A DNA stretch of 64,000 bases from Paracentrotus lividus. Taxonomy: Eukaryota; Echinodermata; Echinoidea; Camarodonta; Echinidae. Below are positions 24,801 to 42,156 of the stretch, one piece after another. The translations under genes and the position numbers were made by a program. Where the stretch lies: positions 4,925,625 to 4,989,624 of the forward strand of contig CALNVZ010000649.1 of assembly GCA_940671915.1 (NCBI GenBank). The letters run 5' to 3'. The notes under the pieces are model-generated. The model was not told the origin of the DNA. It saw only the letters and a program-made list of their open reading frames with translations, and did not search any database. How positions within the stretch are numbered: the first letter of the stretch is position 1; each line of letters opens with the position of its first letter.

Positions 24801-27800
24801 GAGTAAAGTTAGATTTAAAAGAGCTTCTATACTTTTGTACAGAGAGGAGTTTTAAGAAAGCTGACAACGAGCTAAAAAGCAAAAAGGGATTGACTCTGGT
24901 GCAATTGATGCCAGACCAAATGTCATAGACTGGTCCCCACTTACCAAAACACTGCACCGTTGAAGGTATAAACGGGCTCATGTAATGAATGCATCAGTTT
25001 TATGAAAATCACTTGGAATTGAGCACAAAATGTGTAGAAAATCGCCATTGGAGCTGCTTGACAAAGAACCATAACAAAACAAAAAACAATACTAACAATT
25101 TCAGACCTTTCTCACACCTTCTCAATTCTAATTCATGTTAACCTCCTAACAAACAAAAATAAGATAAAAGTAACATGCACATTATGCACAACGCCTCAGG
25201 GGCATAATTCCAAGCTATCTGACATACATGTACTGTGCAATAAATAGTATAGACGTCACAATGGTATGGAAAAGGAGAAGATGTTAGCGCCCTCTCCGAT
25301 ACTGCCTGGCTAAATTCATCCGACGGATGGGAAAGCCAATACTGTATAAGTGGTTATTTTCGCGGTGACTTTATTTTCGCGAATTTCGCGAGTCAGTCAT
25401 CGCGAAAATTTCCACTTCATTACAAGGCTATTTATGGTAATGAAATCATCACCAAAATCGCGAAATTTTGCTCCCGCGAATTTCCCCAACTGCTCAAAAA
25501 TCGCGAAAATATCTGTACGCGGAAATATTGGCTTATACAGTAAATAAATCACCAACCAACCAACCAACCAACCGGCTCATGACCATGTATCTAGTTCAGG
25601 ACAGGTGTTGTGAAGGGTTTATATCCACTTGATCTGCCAGCAGTTGGTGCAATTCCCTGATTGTCTAATGCCACATTGAATAAACCCATTTGGTCTACTA
25701 ACAATTTGGTGTAATTTCCGGCTGGTCTAATTCTCTCTTGGTCTTATGACTACTTGGTTAATCTGCAAATCTGTCTCATTACCTTTTGGTCTAATTGATT
25801 TGATTTTTTTTTGGTCTTATTCCGAAGTGAATATTTGATCTGTTACCAGTTTGTTACAGGAATCAACCAAGTGGTGTTAGACTAAGTGGAAATTAGATGA
25901 AATGGACATTAGACAAAATGGGAATAAGACCAAGTGGGTTTAGACCAACCAGCAATTTACCGTAGTGAAGTGAATCAAGAAGAAGATTCCGAAACACTTA
26001 CCGTTTCTGCTAGGTCAGGGTTTTTGAGAGCGAGTTCGTTGATCTGTTTCTGAAGAACATCAGGAGGAAGAGCCTTAGACTCGTCATTCTGTAGAAAGTT
26101 GGCTTGCTGCGCGATGAAATGCTCTGCCTGTCGATGGGTATAGGTCTTTTCAGATGGGAGGTTAATGTGCCTGAAGAAGTCACAAAAGGTTTTTGGAGGA
26201 TTTTATTCATGCATTAATAAAAATCTGAAGCTATTTTCAGGGTTAATTTCAAAGTTTTTGTTTGTTTGTCTTTGTTTTGTTTTGTTTTGTTTGTTTATTT
26301 CAATCTAAATATTCAAAACCTTACTCAAATTTGATTGATTTTTATTTACTCAATATCAGATGGTTAGATACGAGACCTCTTCAAAAATTGTTCATAAGGA
26401 TCACTAGTATACTACACCAATAAACATTATCTTAAAGGGAAGTCCTCCCTGGAATTAAATTGGTTTCAATAATTAAAAGCAGAAAAATAAAATAAAAATA
26501 ATAAGGAAGATTTGAAGTATTTATTGTTCACAAGATACTTGAATCACAGCTCACGAATGACTTCATAAAATCAAAACTTCAAAACATTCATAGCTTTATC
26601 ATTTGATGGAGACTTCCCCTTTAACTTTCAGGGCAAACTTGTCAGTTACTTACGACTCTTGGGCATTGCCGAAACCGGTCCCTTCCAGCTCTCCCCTCGT
26701 CATCTGCGTCCCATCCGTCTCCATGCTGACATCCATCTCCATCTCGCTGATACCGTTCTCCAATCGCTCCACTCCGATGCTATCCCTGCATCCCATGGTG
26801 GTGGTGGTGGTGGTGGTGGTGGACTCCTCGTTAGACGGGCCTTGGGGGCTGATGTACTTCTTTAGGGAGGAATATAGCCTCATGGTCTGGCTGAAGGAGA
26901 GCTTGTCGTATGTAAGCACCATGCGGCGAAGGAACATGCCTGTAAGTGAATGATGATGCTGATGATTAATGATGAATTATTCTTCTTATTCTGTGTTGAT
27001 GCAGGCATGGGATACAGAGGACATTGCTAAACATAACACCTACACAAAACAAAATGTGTTCAGTTTGGGCTTAAAAACTCAATCTCACAGTAGTGTGGAT
27101 AAGAAGAGGATCATTTTTCTCGATGAGTACCTTTTTTTCAAAACCGTGATATAAGTCTAGGTTCGTCAACATCCAATTGAAATGTGTATTAATTCTACAT
27201 CACGTGTCTCTACGGCTTGTCCAAGAACTTAGACTTATAATTGTTTCGAGAAATAGGGCCCAAGTTCTTCATTATGTGAATTGAGTGCTTTCTTTAAAAA
27301 AAAAAAAAAAAAAAAATCTTCAAAGCTCAATGCGTAGCTAAAAATCATAATATCCTCAATTATCAGGGCTGGACACTGTGCATCTCTTGCTTGATAAGGC
27401 AGATTGCACATAGTTAACTGAGTTTTCCAAGAAAAAAATGCAAAATACAAATTACAAAGGCTTAATAAGCTTCATGGGAGGATTTCTTAAGAGGGCACAA
27501 CGGTTAAGTCGCATCCCGAAAAGAAGCAGATGGATCAGATTCAAATTCCTCCTCGGTCCAAGAATTTTTCGACTTCATCTTCAGTCATATGCAGATGGAG
27601 CATCTGATCAGTGAGGTGTAACACAAAGACTTACGATTGATTATTTCTCGTTAGCCTCATCATGGACAGGATGCTCCAAAGTTGATGATCTTAATCCTAA
27701 CCCTAGCCCTAACCCTACTCTTAATCATATTCAAATCCTAATCTATGACTGTACCTGGTTTTTAAATGAGTCCAGCAAGAAAAAATCAATCATAACTCTT

Positions 27801-30800
27801 TTATCAATCGTAAGTCTTTGTTTTACACCCCACTAGTTAGAGTAACAGTAAAATTTCTTTCCTAGGAAATCCTCACATGAAGCTTATTCACAATCTAAAA
27901 ATATATTGTATTACCGATGATGCTTTGTCTGTGGACCGTTGCTTCCCCATTGGAGCTGTCCAGGAGTTTATTGAGAGAAGAGAAGAATTCATCCATGGAT
28001 GAAAGGCTACTGGTCGTGATTCTCTCAAGCTTAGTGAAAAGAAAAAATAAAGATCAGATAAATGAGGAAGAATCATTAAATAATGATAATAAAATGGTTA
28101 ATATTCACCAAGAATTCAAAGGAATGCAATTCAGATCTTTATACTGATCCAATAATCATATTATGTAACCAATCTGATTGGTAATATGTGGAGCCCCAAT
28201 ATTTGTATATTTGCTGCAATTACACAGCTTCTATTTGGCTGACATACACTAAACCCATATTATCTTGTTTATGATAGGACCACAGATTATCAAACAAAAA
28301 AAAAAAAAAAAAAAACATGTTAAAAAAAAACACTGTAAGCCGACTATGGTTGTTCAGTTTTGTTAGGTACTTTTAAAGACAATAAAATTTAGAATTCAAC
28401 TAATTTGAAAAAATGCTCTAAATTTAGTTTAAATCTGCAGACTACATTTCAAAGATTTAGTACTGAAATTCTTACCATTCTTTGCAGTTTGAGTCCAGTT
28501 CTGGATGAATGTCTTTATCTTAGTCACAAAGTCATCATATTCCATGTCTGAGCCCTAGAAATAAAAGAAAAGAAAAAAATGATTAGATATAGGGCCATGC
28601 GTTTTGAACTCGCCCCCTTTTGTGTTTACACCACCTAAATCTAAAAAATTGTGCACCTATCAGGATCAAAGTGTCATAACTTTTGAAATATTAACTCTAA
28701 CCCTACAAAAGTATACATTTTCTGAAAGGAAATGTCCTGTGGATTCCAAAAACTTCATCCACTACAAGTAGGGTGCAGTAGTACATATTTTAATTCAAAT
28801 ATTGAATTTTGGGGGGTCAAATATTTTTTTATTGCAGCCCCAATATTCCCCCCCCCCCTTTGATCCAGGTCTTAATTTCTCACCATATTTGAATTGCTCT
28901 TGAAATTTCTTTTCAGAAATAATATAGTTATAGGGGTTTCTCATTTCATAAAAATAATTCTTAACTGTAAAAGGACCCAAATATTTTGGTCAACCTGGGC
29001 CGGGGATGGGGTCTTGCCCCCTCCTCAAGATCTCAGCCATGGTGGGTCCAAAGTTTATAAAAACTTGCATGTAGGTGGGCTATCTTGGAATGAATAAGCT
29101 CATAAAGTTTCAGACCAGTATCTCAATTAATTTTTGAGTTATCTCCATTTATGTAATGTCGCTTTCACATACAGCAGGAACTGTAGTGAGTTACTTTATG
29201 TACAATACACAGTCAATGGGGAAATTGTCATTTTTAACCGCACGCATCGCGGCGATTTTCGGAGCTGCCACATTACCAAATCGCTGGAACTTTATAAATG
29301 TGATATAAAAGATGATGAGACTCTAAGCTTTTAAAGTCCTAAAAGCTACAGCACAAAAAATAAATATCCATAAAGTTATCATGATTATGTTCGAATGCAC
29401 AGGAGGGTGCAAAATCCCATAGACTTCGTGTGTACCCTTCCCCCCCCCTCCTCTTCCCCCCCCCCTCAACCACCCTTGCCTTTTCGTATTCTATCGCATG
29501 CCGTGTCGCGATTTCAAGTGCCAGTACGCTCAAATTTACAGGTCTGATAGAGCTTGCATTCAGCTTTCAAATAACACCAATTACATGGCAATACGCCTCT
29601 ATTTAGCCAAGATATCATACATTTACTGAAACAAAATTTGGAAAAGCGTAACAAAACACCCTTTTGGGTGGCGAGTTCAAACACATGGCCATAGCCTAGA
29701 TTTGAAAAACTTTAGAAAGTGGTTAAGTTTCTAACTTAGTATTAATTCAGAATTTTAAAATACTAGTCTAACTGATACAAATTTGAAGAGGTGGTGTTGT
29801 GTAACAAGAAACGAAAATATCATTCGCATTCGACTGCATTTCCACTATCCAGCAATTTCCAGTCATTTCATTTGACACGTTCGAGACAAGACCAGAACAA
29901 TTGTGAAAAGTGAGATGTTCAAGATTATTTCAAGGCATGATTTGTGACTGAGAGCTATTTTGTTTTTGTCTTCTTTTTTTTTTTTTTTTCTTTTTACATG
30001 GGAGTGCCTACCCTAACAAATATATCAAGATTCTAGATCTAGTCTGGATCTCAAAGTCTACAGAGTACAGGCTCATGACCGACATGACGGATTGTAGGTG
30101 GTCCTAAAGGGACTTAAATCTATGGGTAATATGCACTAAAGTGAATGGAGCCAAAGTACATACATGTGTGCCTTTGCTTAATACAGGCGCCATAGAAAAG
30201 TAGAGATTGACTACAAAGTTCAAAATTCCTTAAGTTTTACGGCTAACAATTATTAATATTAGGCCTAACTGTTAGACTCTACAAGCAAGTTGTAAAAAGG
30301 TTGAACTAGATCTAGAATCTATTTTTAAAAAAGAATTTCAATACAGGGCCTAAATAGTAGACCTCTATATCATAAAAATTTGGAAGAAGACACACAATTG
30401 AAAGTGTTAAATCAAACTCCAAAGAGAGTGCGGGTTAGAATTAGGACCTGCTTCATTCAGACAGACCACGCGACATTCAGGGAGGGTCTTGATTTTGCGG
30501 CGATTTCCGTATTGCTGTTAGATTTTACCATATTTTTTACATCAAGATAATCCTCAGAAAATGTAGCAACAGATGATATAAAAAATAGTAATGTAAACTA
30601 TTGAATTCTGAGACTTATAAGCCGTGAGAAACTAAGTGCGTATCTTTTGGTCCATACTTGCTACAACTTCAGAGCTATCGCTGAACACCCCAGAGCCTGC
30701 CTTAGCTGTCGGCCTGGCCCACTCTCAGCGAGGTGCACAGTGAAGAAGTTGTTTCGTTTGACTTTCACTTCATGACTTAGGACTTACCTGAATCCATTCC

Positions 30801-30931
30801 AGCACAGACCGTGCAAAATTACGAGAGACTCTAGGGTTCCACTTTTTCCTTCCAGATATTTTGGCTGATTTCCCATAATTTGAATACTCGTAAATCAAAA
30901 TGAGAAGCGAAATCTTGTGTGGAGTCACCAT
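9751..30931 (-). CDS. ANAPC5: ANAPC5, anaphase-promoting complex subunit 5 (whole gene, 16 recognised coding exons)
   Basis: The spliced minus-strand exons encode a protein collinear with vertebrate APC5, a TPR-rich scaffold subunit of the APC/C ubiquitin ligase that drives mitotic exit in the nucleus and cytoplasm. Exons in transcript order are 30931-30788, 28554-28476, 28029-27915, 26939-26654, 26170-26002, 24710-24508, 22336-22255, 21877-21785, 21258-21191, 19004-18891, 17373-17163, 16055-15934, 14237-14121, 13263-13116, 11513-11345 and 9845-9751. All have AG acceptors and GT donors, and phases agree at every junction except exon 2/3 (one base off). The sum is about 738 residues against about 755 in human, so only the C-terminal tail is missing. 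Landmarks are VTPHKI near the N-terminus, FLRRMVLTYDKLSFSQ, RYAALNLAGLHCRLGH, EAIRVAHQANDNICLQHAL and IKDIAYLQ near the end. The start ATG has an in-frame stop two codons upstream. Introns are crowded with repeats and partial exon copies. Confidence 0.93.
10604..10814. mobile_element. MITE, GTGGTTATTTTCGCG family, decayed copy
   Basis: It begins TACTGTATATTAAGTGGTTA and shares the AAATTTCCA...AAGGCTATTTAT core with 25340-25542. Most CG dinucleotides have become TG or CA, so it is older. Confidence 0.78.
10979..11260 (+). mobile_element. tRNA-derived SINE
   Basis: The head resembles a tRNA, with an A box (TGGCCTAGTGGTTAGAGC), a CAT anticodon-like loop and a B box (GTGAGTTTGAATCCC). It continues about 200 bases and ends with AGAAAT repeats and AATAAATAAAT. 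Confidence 0.85.
11345..11513 (-). CDS. ANAPC5: ANAPC5 exon 15
   Basis: It encodes ILMSMPNHALVLLNSILPII, then TSGSLYDRWCVQFLLARCQ. This is the equivalent of LILGIPEQALSLLHMAIEPI and GAILDKGRAMFLVAKCQ in human. The acceptor lies after a long pyrimidine tract (TTGTCTTTTCTTTAG). The donor is GTGAGT and the exon ends in phase 1. Confidence 0.93.
11921..11997 (+). tRNA. tRNA-Thr(AGT)-like sequence, probably a pseudogene or SINE head
   Basis: It has TAGCTCAGTAGGTAAAGC (A box), loop CTAGTAA with anticodon AGT at 11957-11959, and GGGTTCGAAGCCTGA (B box). The anticodon stem has a T-T mismatch. The acceptor stem pairs only partly (GGG/CCC) with two extra bases, so a working tRNA is unlikely. A T run follows, as in a Pol III terminator. 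Confidence 0.6.
12303..12559. mobile_element. MITE (TAGGGTTGGGC ends)
   Basis: TAGGGTTGGGCGAAT and ATTTGCCCAACCCTA are inverted ends. The internal AATTCGATGTAGAAACC pairs with TTCTACATCAAATTTGA. Confidence 0.85.
12760..13104. mobile_element. GGTCTAAT-rich foldback element, copy 1
   Basis: It has alternating TTTGGTCTAA and TTAGACCAAAT blocks in both orientations around ATTCCAGTAACAAACTGGTA. It is related to 25615-25972 and ends just before ANAPC5 exon 14. Confidence 0.75.
13116..13263 (-). CDS. ANAPC5: ANAPC5 exon 14
   Basis: It encodes SLLVLSQIHILSDEVIRSVS and YLQRALSHCRHHHLTYLAAM, matching SVLLSVAELYW...LPMLLQALALSKEYRLQYLAS of human. The 5' half and acceptor have a diverged copy at 13395-13526. 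It is a phase 2-0 exon with a GTATAA donor. Confidence 0.93.
13395..13526 (-). pseudogene. copy of ANAPC5 exon 14 5' half with acceptor
   Basis: It matches 13178-13309 almost base for base, including the exon 14 acceptor and 46 bases of intron. It abuts the exon 13-derived array. It reads ISPVLSQIHILSIEVIRSVS-like sequence without the downstream half. Confidence 0.92.
13527..14120 (-). repeat. five ~121-bp tandem copies derived from the ANAPC5 exon 13 3' end plus donor
   Basis: CTAGCATGG-like donors recur at 13527, 13646, 13767, 13879 and 14000, with the true exon at 14121. Spacings are 119, 121, 112, 121 and 121. Copies keep the CTCTGGTGTAAACC block and the TTAGATGAGATAGTGAA block, which correspond to coding bases of exon 13. 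Confidence 0.92.
14121..14237 (-). CDS. ANAPC5: ANAPC5 exon 13
   Basis: It encodes RRAVLQVCKGERTKAIEKLH and SLISTCQEKKDGFTPEVHA, matching YRKAVVLQAQNQMSEAHKLL of human. The 3' end and its GTTAGT donor are repeated five more times downstream in the transcript (13527-14120). Confidence 0.92.
14294..14452. mobile_element. short MITE (CAGGCGTTTCATGAAA ends), copy 1
   Basis: The left end GGCAGGCGTTTCATGAAAAG is inverted against TGATGAAATGCCCCCCTG. The internal CTCAGCCAATCAAA is shared with 15731-15868. Confidence 0.78.
14508..15150. mobile_element. 640-bp foldback with ~300-bp arms
   Basis: TATGGTCATATGAAGAACAA pairs with TTGTTCGTAATATGACCATA. TTGTGGGTCGCCATGTTG pairs with CAACATGGCGACCCACAA. 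AAGCGTTTGCTGCTTCAATA pairs with TATTGAAGCAGCCAAACGCTT. There is no transposase frame. Confidence 0.88.
15731..15868. mobile_element. short MITE, same family, copy 2
   Basis: GGAGGCGTTTCCTGAAAGGA is inverted against TTTCATGAAAAGCTCCCCTG. It has CTCAGCCAATCAGATGCAAG inside. Confidence 0.75.
15934..16055 (-). CDS. ANAPC5: ANAPC5 exon 12
   Basis: It encodes IWQQCEHEIAFQRAIFNVDW, then ASAQDAINNLAAIDHVALDL, matching LWMLCDQKIQFDRAMNDG...ADSLVTGITALN of human. It ends in phase 2 at GTTGGT. Confidence 0.92.
16128..16373. mobile_element. MITE (GGTTCCCAGC ends, TTCCCTGA repeats)
   Basis: CATGGTTCCCAGCATC is inverted against GATGGGCTGGGAACC. TTCCCTGA occurs repeatedly near both ends. Confidence 0.8.
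16538..16563. repeat. poly-G run of 26
   Basis: This is an uninterrupted G tract in an ANAPC5 intron. The length may be inexact because homopolymers are error prone. Confidence 0.9.
16703..16800 (-). mobile_element. SINE tail fragment
   Basis: On the minus strand it reads ATGCGCTATATAAGAACC followed by TTATTATTATTATC. This is the same 3' tail as the SINE at 36363-36640. Confidence 0.65.
16838..17146 (-). repeat. three 103-bp tandem copies of the ANAPC5 exon 11 3' end plus donor
   Basis: Units begin at 16838, 16941 and 17044, with the genuine exon as the fourth (17147). Each holds roughly the last 85 coding bases of exon 11 followed by a GTAAT donor. The 103-bp period is not a multiple of three, and each copy lacks an acceptor. 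Confidence 0.95.
17163..17373 (-). CDS. ANAPC5: ANAPC5 exon 11
   Basis: It encodes LCDQLLLNMF, then ESFCVAICNQARQQADRGQF and LATDILKFARVRFPP, matching ESFAVALCHLAELHAEQGCF and ASEVLKHLKERFPP of human. Its 3' 85 bases and donor are tandemly repeated downstream (16838-17146). Its 5' end and acceptor are copied upstream (17503-17572). Only this copy has both splice sites and an open frame. Confidence 0.94.
17503..17572 (-). pseudogene. copy of ANAPC5 exon 11 5' end with acceptor
   Basis: It reads SSLCDQLLLNMF after a TCTGCAG acceptor, like the true exon start, then diverges. It lies about 175 bases upstream of exon 11 in the transcript. Confidence 0.9.
18891..19004 (-). CDS. ANAPC5: ANAPC5 exon 10
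   Basis: It encodes SVFDFLARTDAVNCQHNQPQ, then LVSTSLAQQSALWFMYGHR, aligned with DISIAQKTAIWRLYGRS of human. It ends in phase 2 at GTATGT. Confidence 0.9.
20024..21170. mobile_element. 1.15-kb element with ~150-bp internal tandem repeats
   Basis: GTCCCCGCCG and CGGCGGGGAC are the inverted ends. About seven copies of a 145-158-bp unit lie inside, with GTGCTATCA at 20221, 20376, 20523, 20679, 20834 and 20979. Each contains AGGTCAAAGGTCAAA and GGAGTAGCATTTTGTAGCC. A GGAC/CA microsatellite lies near the right end. Confidence 0.9.
21191..21258 (-). CDS. ANAPC5: ANAPC5 exon 9
   Basis: This short exon encodes YLTCLDMQNHTKNQALHGVQ, matching the YLASLGIQSLVQQRAFAG position of human. It has a TTTAG acceptor and a GTATAC donor and ends in phase 2. 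Confidence 0.82.
21785..21877 (-). CDS. ANAPC5: ANAPC5 exon 8
   Basis: It encodes 31 codons, GWLYRLEQKQGLDVSDILEH and SITKSAELHLP, matching SWLYVLGQ...VLLEHSVKKAVHFGLP of human. It is symmetric phase 0-0. Confidence 0.93.
22255..22336 (-). CDS. ANAPC5: ANAPC5 exon 7
   Basis: It encodes DEAMLVLKEAIRVAHQAND and NICLQHAL, the TPR helix pair that is QQAELALQEAIRIAQESNDHVCLQH in human. It has a TTACAG acceptor and a GTAAGC donor, with phases 2 in and 0 out. Confidence 0.96.
22385..22787. mobile_element. nested MITE pair (AACACAAAG ends)
   Basis: The outer ends ATAACACAAAGGTTTGCAAT and AAACCTTTGTGTTACAGGGC surround an inner copy at about 22478-22706 (ATAACACAAAGGCTTATGAT ... GGTCTTTGTATTACAGGG). 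The inner one holds CCTAACCCTAG-like repeats. Confidence 0.78.
23776..24444. mobile_element. 669-bp near-palindromic foldback (CAGTGCGTCCC ends)
   Basis: CAGTGCGTCCCAAAAAGAAC pairs with GTTCTTTTTGGGACGCACTG, and the arms stay complementary for about 300 bases (TGGTTATGGAACGCCATGAA against TTCATGGCGTTCCATAACCA). TA precedes the left end only. The ends look Tc1/mariner-like. A partial copy is at 4373-4565. Confidence 0.92.
24508..24710 (-). CDS. ANAPC5: ANAPC5 exon 6, start of the Apc5 TPR-like domain
   Basis: It encodes YYLSYLNCLRIKEFCGAVHN, then LHCYFDH, an Asn-rich linker and NFRYAALNLAGLHCRLGH. This is the most conserved stretch of the family (human HYLSYLNNLRVQDV and LRYAALNLAALHCRFGH). 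It has a TTTGCAG acceptor and a GTAAGT donor and ends in phase 2. Confidence 0.97.
25340..25542. mobile_element. MITE, GTGGTTATTTTCGCG family, young copy
   Basis: The ends are TACTGTATAAGTGG and CTTATACAGTA. The interior is rich in TCGCGAA with CpG retained, unlike the two decayed copies. Confidence 0.88.
25615..25972. mobile_element. GGTCTAAT-rich foldback element, copy 2
   Basis: It has the same block structure as 12760-13104, including TGTTACCAGTTTGTTACAGG in inverse orientation. Confidence 0.75.
26002..26170 (-). CDS. ANAPC5: ANAPC5 exon 5
   Basis: It encodes RQAEHFIAQQANFLQNDESK and LQKQINELALKNPDLAE. These match KQAEFFLSQQASLLKNDETKA and LQKELNNLLKFNPDFAE of human. Phases are 2 in and 0 out, consistent with both neighbours. 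Confidence 0.96.
26433..26624. mobile_element. short MITE (AAAGGGAAGTC ends)
   Basis: TTAAAGGGAAGTCCTCC is inverted against GGAGACTTCCCCTTTAA. It ends 30 bases from ANAPC5 exon 4. Confidence 0.82.
26654..26939 (-). CDS. ANAPC5: ANAPC5 exon 4
   Basis: It begins with MFLRRMVLTYDKLSFSQ and reads through SSLKKYISPQGPS into an acidic, low-complexity linker. The linker contains a run of eight threonines coded by an ACC triplet repeat (plus strand 26796-26821). The start matches LFLRHMILAYSKLSFSQ of human; the linker is known to vary in the family. It ends in phase 2. Confidence 0.93.
26796..26821 (-). repeat. ACC triplet repeat inside ANAPC5 exon 4
   Basis: About eight GGT triplets on the plus strand read as threonines on the coding strand. 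The repeat sits in the variable linker of APC5. Confidence 0.9.
27617..27832. mobile_element. MITE, same family as 22478-22706
   Basis: GTAACACAAAGACTTACGAT is inverted against ATCGTAAGTCTTTGTTTTAC. It shares GTTAGCCTCATCATGGA and GCTCCAAAGTTGATGAT with the copy at 22.5 kb. Confidence 0.88.
27915..28029 (-). CDS. ANAPC5: ANAPC5 exon 3
   Basis: It encodes SSMDEFFSSLNKLLDSS followed by VHRQSIIG, matching the LKDMEQFFDDLSDSF...VHKTSVVG segment of human APC5. The acceptor follows a strong pyrimidine tract (TTTTCACTAAG). It ends in phase 1 at GTAATA. Confidence 0.88.
28476..28554 (-). CDS. ANAPC5: ANAPC5 exon 2
   Basis: It encodes GSDMEYDDFVTKIKTFIQNW, continuing the QG-D...L motif of the family. 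It has a CTAG acceptor and a GTAAGA donor. It ends in phase 1, which does not fit the next exon as drawn. Confidence 0.8.
28593..29690. mobile_element. 1.1-kb MITE (GGCCATGCGTTTTGAACTCGCC ends)
   Basis: GGCCATGCGTTTTGAACTCG is inverted against CGAGTTCAAACACATGGCC. Parts of it (CTGAAAGGAAAT, TTGAATTGCTCTTGAAATTTC) reappear inside the element at 62901-63909 in reverse. Confidence 0.85.
29691..30787. other. ANAPC5 intron 1 remainder
   Basis: It has a poly-T run near 29970 and several AGATCTAG-type short motifs. I recognise no element or coding sequence. Confidence 0.6.
30788..30931 (-). CDS. ANAPC5: ANAPC5 exon 1 (start codon)
   Basis: This exon has 48 codons and starts MVTPHKISLLILIYEY, matching the WVTPYKIAVLVL region of human APC5. 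TGA lies two codons upstream of the ATG, so the protein starts here and lacks the roughly 28-residue vertebrate N-terminal extension. It ends in phase 0 at a GTAAGT donor. Confidence 0.9.
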
Positions 30932-31317
30932 TTTTCACGTCGAAACGAATTTGTATTCCGCGGAAATGAAGTAAATGCAGCTGAGCCAAAAACTAGGAGG
31001 TAAGTTCTCAAACGACATACACGGCATGTTAGCTATTGCGTATCTGTAGTGATTTAAAAAGAATTATACAAAAATATATTAAAAAATAATAAATACAAAA
31101 TAAATAAAATAATAATAAAAAATATAAATAAATTTTTTAATTAAAAATAAAAAATATTTTGTTTATAAATTCAGGATTAATACACTTTTTGCTAAAAATT
31201 ACAGAGAATAACTTCTATCGGCAATACACACTCCTCTTTTGGGCAGAACTAGTGGCGGAAACCTCAGCAAATGTGTCTGTGAGATCGAGAGCAAATTTAT
31301 CATAAGTCGAGGAGAAA
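30932..31317. promoter_or_regulatory. shared head-to-head promoter of ANAPC5 and PHYHD1
   Basis: The 386 bases between the two start codons must hold both 5' UTRs and both transcription starts. An extreme AT-rich tract (31060-31165) sits in the middle, flanked by more balanced sequence. I do not see a convincing TATA box separable from the AT tract. Confidence 0.7.
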
Positions 31318-40500
<9,183 letters not shown>

Positions 40501-40659
40501 GATATGAGATGACTTATACCAATCATTCCATAAGATAAATTATACCATTTTTTAGTTTATGGTGAAATATTTCAGGAGTTGAAAGATTCATTTTAATCAT
40601 GCAAATAGAACAATAGATTCCAACAAATGAAATATTTGCACCATTGAACGAAAGAAAAT

Positions 40660-40665
40660 AATAAA
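40660..40665 (+). terminator. PHYHD1 poly(A) signal (AATAAA)
   Basis: A canonical AATAAA lies 160 bases after the PHYHD1 stop codon in an AT-rich 3' UTR. It is the first such hexamer after the stop. Confidence 0.6.
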
Positions 40666-41607
40666 TTATTTTTAATATATCAACTACTCCAAAGACATTG
40701 ACATGACGTTGGGGTATTTTATATTGATTCTCAGGGGTATTGCGCCATCATTAAGCTGTGAATTTGTCCAAACATATGAATTACTTTTCACTGCTGCTCT
40801 TTGGTTTACTGTTCTCACAATTAGCAGCTGAATGAACAAATAACAGCGTAATGATAATAATAATATTGGCATTTAACAAACACTATTTACGATTTGTACC
40901 ATAGTGCTAAACATATTTATAGTATATTAAATAAAATTATACATACATTAATCAAACTCTCTTAATTGCAATTGATTATGCGTTAAAAAAAAAATGATAT
41001 TTAACTTTTTTTTAAAGGTTGAAGTACTGAATATTCTACAATTGTTTTAGAGTATGTTGTTACAAATATTGGGTGCTTCAATGATAGATGTATAATGACA
41101 GTGTATGTAGGGATTCCATGTGTGTAAAACACCCTTGGAAATGTGAACAACTTAGCAATATAGATGAAAGGAGACTCACGGCAGATTTCAAATTTCAGTC
41201 TATTCATTTCATTTTTTTTAATGATCCACAAGAACTTCAACTCATTTATATACTTTGTTAGTTATACTATAAAGGAGAAGTCTTTCCCCTAGCTAAGTAC
41301 CTTTGAATAAGAGGAAAAAAATTTAAGAAATTATAGGAACAGGAATGAAGAAAACTCGAATAAGTAAAGTTTGCTTATCTGGGATGTGAAAATAAGGGGG
41401 TGCAACCTGAAAATTTCAAAAGTAGGGGGGGGAGTGGGCAGCTGAAAATTTTCATTTTAAAAATATTTGTGCTGATGTTTATACATGCATTACCATAATA
41501 ATTAAATAATATATTACAGGGTATTTTAAAGAGCTGAAGCTCATTGTAATTTTCTGCCATTTGATGAGGAAACTTGCCATCAGTTTAAGGTCAATAATTA
41601 TATGCTA
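40666..41607. other. intergenic, nothing recognised
   Basis: AT-rich sequence after the PHYHD1 poly(A) signal. The block at about 41270-41285 resembles the AAGGGAAGTC MITE end but is too short to call. Confidence 0.5.
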
Positions 41608-41926
41608 AGTATATATATATATATATATATATAAAAACAAAATGTAGTCAAATAATGCATTTTCGCCATTTATTAGATTTTGTCTCAAATTTTCGACGGT
41701 AGTACCTCCGTCTTCTTCAGGAGAAATATTTACAATGAACAGTATTAGGGAGCGCATTCTCAGAGCAGCAGGTGCATGCAGTTGCTATGACAGCTGGCTG
41801 AGGAAGTTTGAGACAAATCTAATAAATTGGCGAAAATGCATTATTTGACTACATTTTGTTTTTTTGTTTGATGATCACCTGCCAATACGTGAAACTCTAT
41901 GATATATATATATATATATATATACC
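41608..41926. repeat. foldback flanked by (AT)n
   Basis: ACAAAATGTAGTCAAATAAT with TGCATTTTCGCCA (41638-41672) is inverted at 41829-41862. AT repeats lie at both borders (41610-41632 and 41901-41923). A further AT run is at 42109-42152. Confidence 0.8.
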
Positions 41927-42105
41927 TATTTTCGTCCTTAAGGCGAATTTCTTTGTTTCCTCCTTTTATATCGCCCCAACTAACCCTAGCCCTAACCCTA
42001 TAGAATTGGCGTTAAGGGGAATTATTCGCCTATAGAAAGTCGCTAAGGGGAATGCTGACTGAATAAAGCTATTCTTCTCAGTTCCCCTTAAGGCCCGTTT
42101 TAGTA

Positions 42106-42156
<51 letters not shown>

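Noticed and set aside
26603..26953. 116-residue plus-strand frame
   Set aside because: It is a shadow of ANAPC5 exon 4, which is on the minus strand and matches the family.
27680..27725. CCTAACCCTAGCCCTAACCC resembling telomere repeat
   Set aside because: It is short and imperfect, lies inside a MITE and recurs in its relative at 22.6 kb. It is not a telomere or chromosome end.
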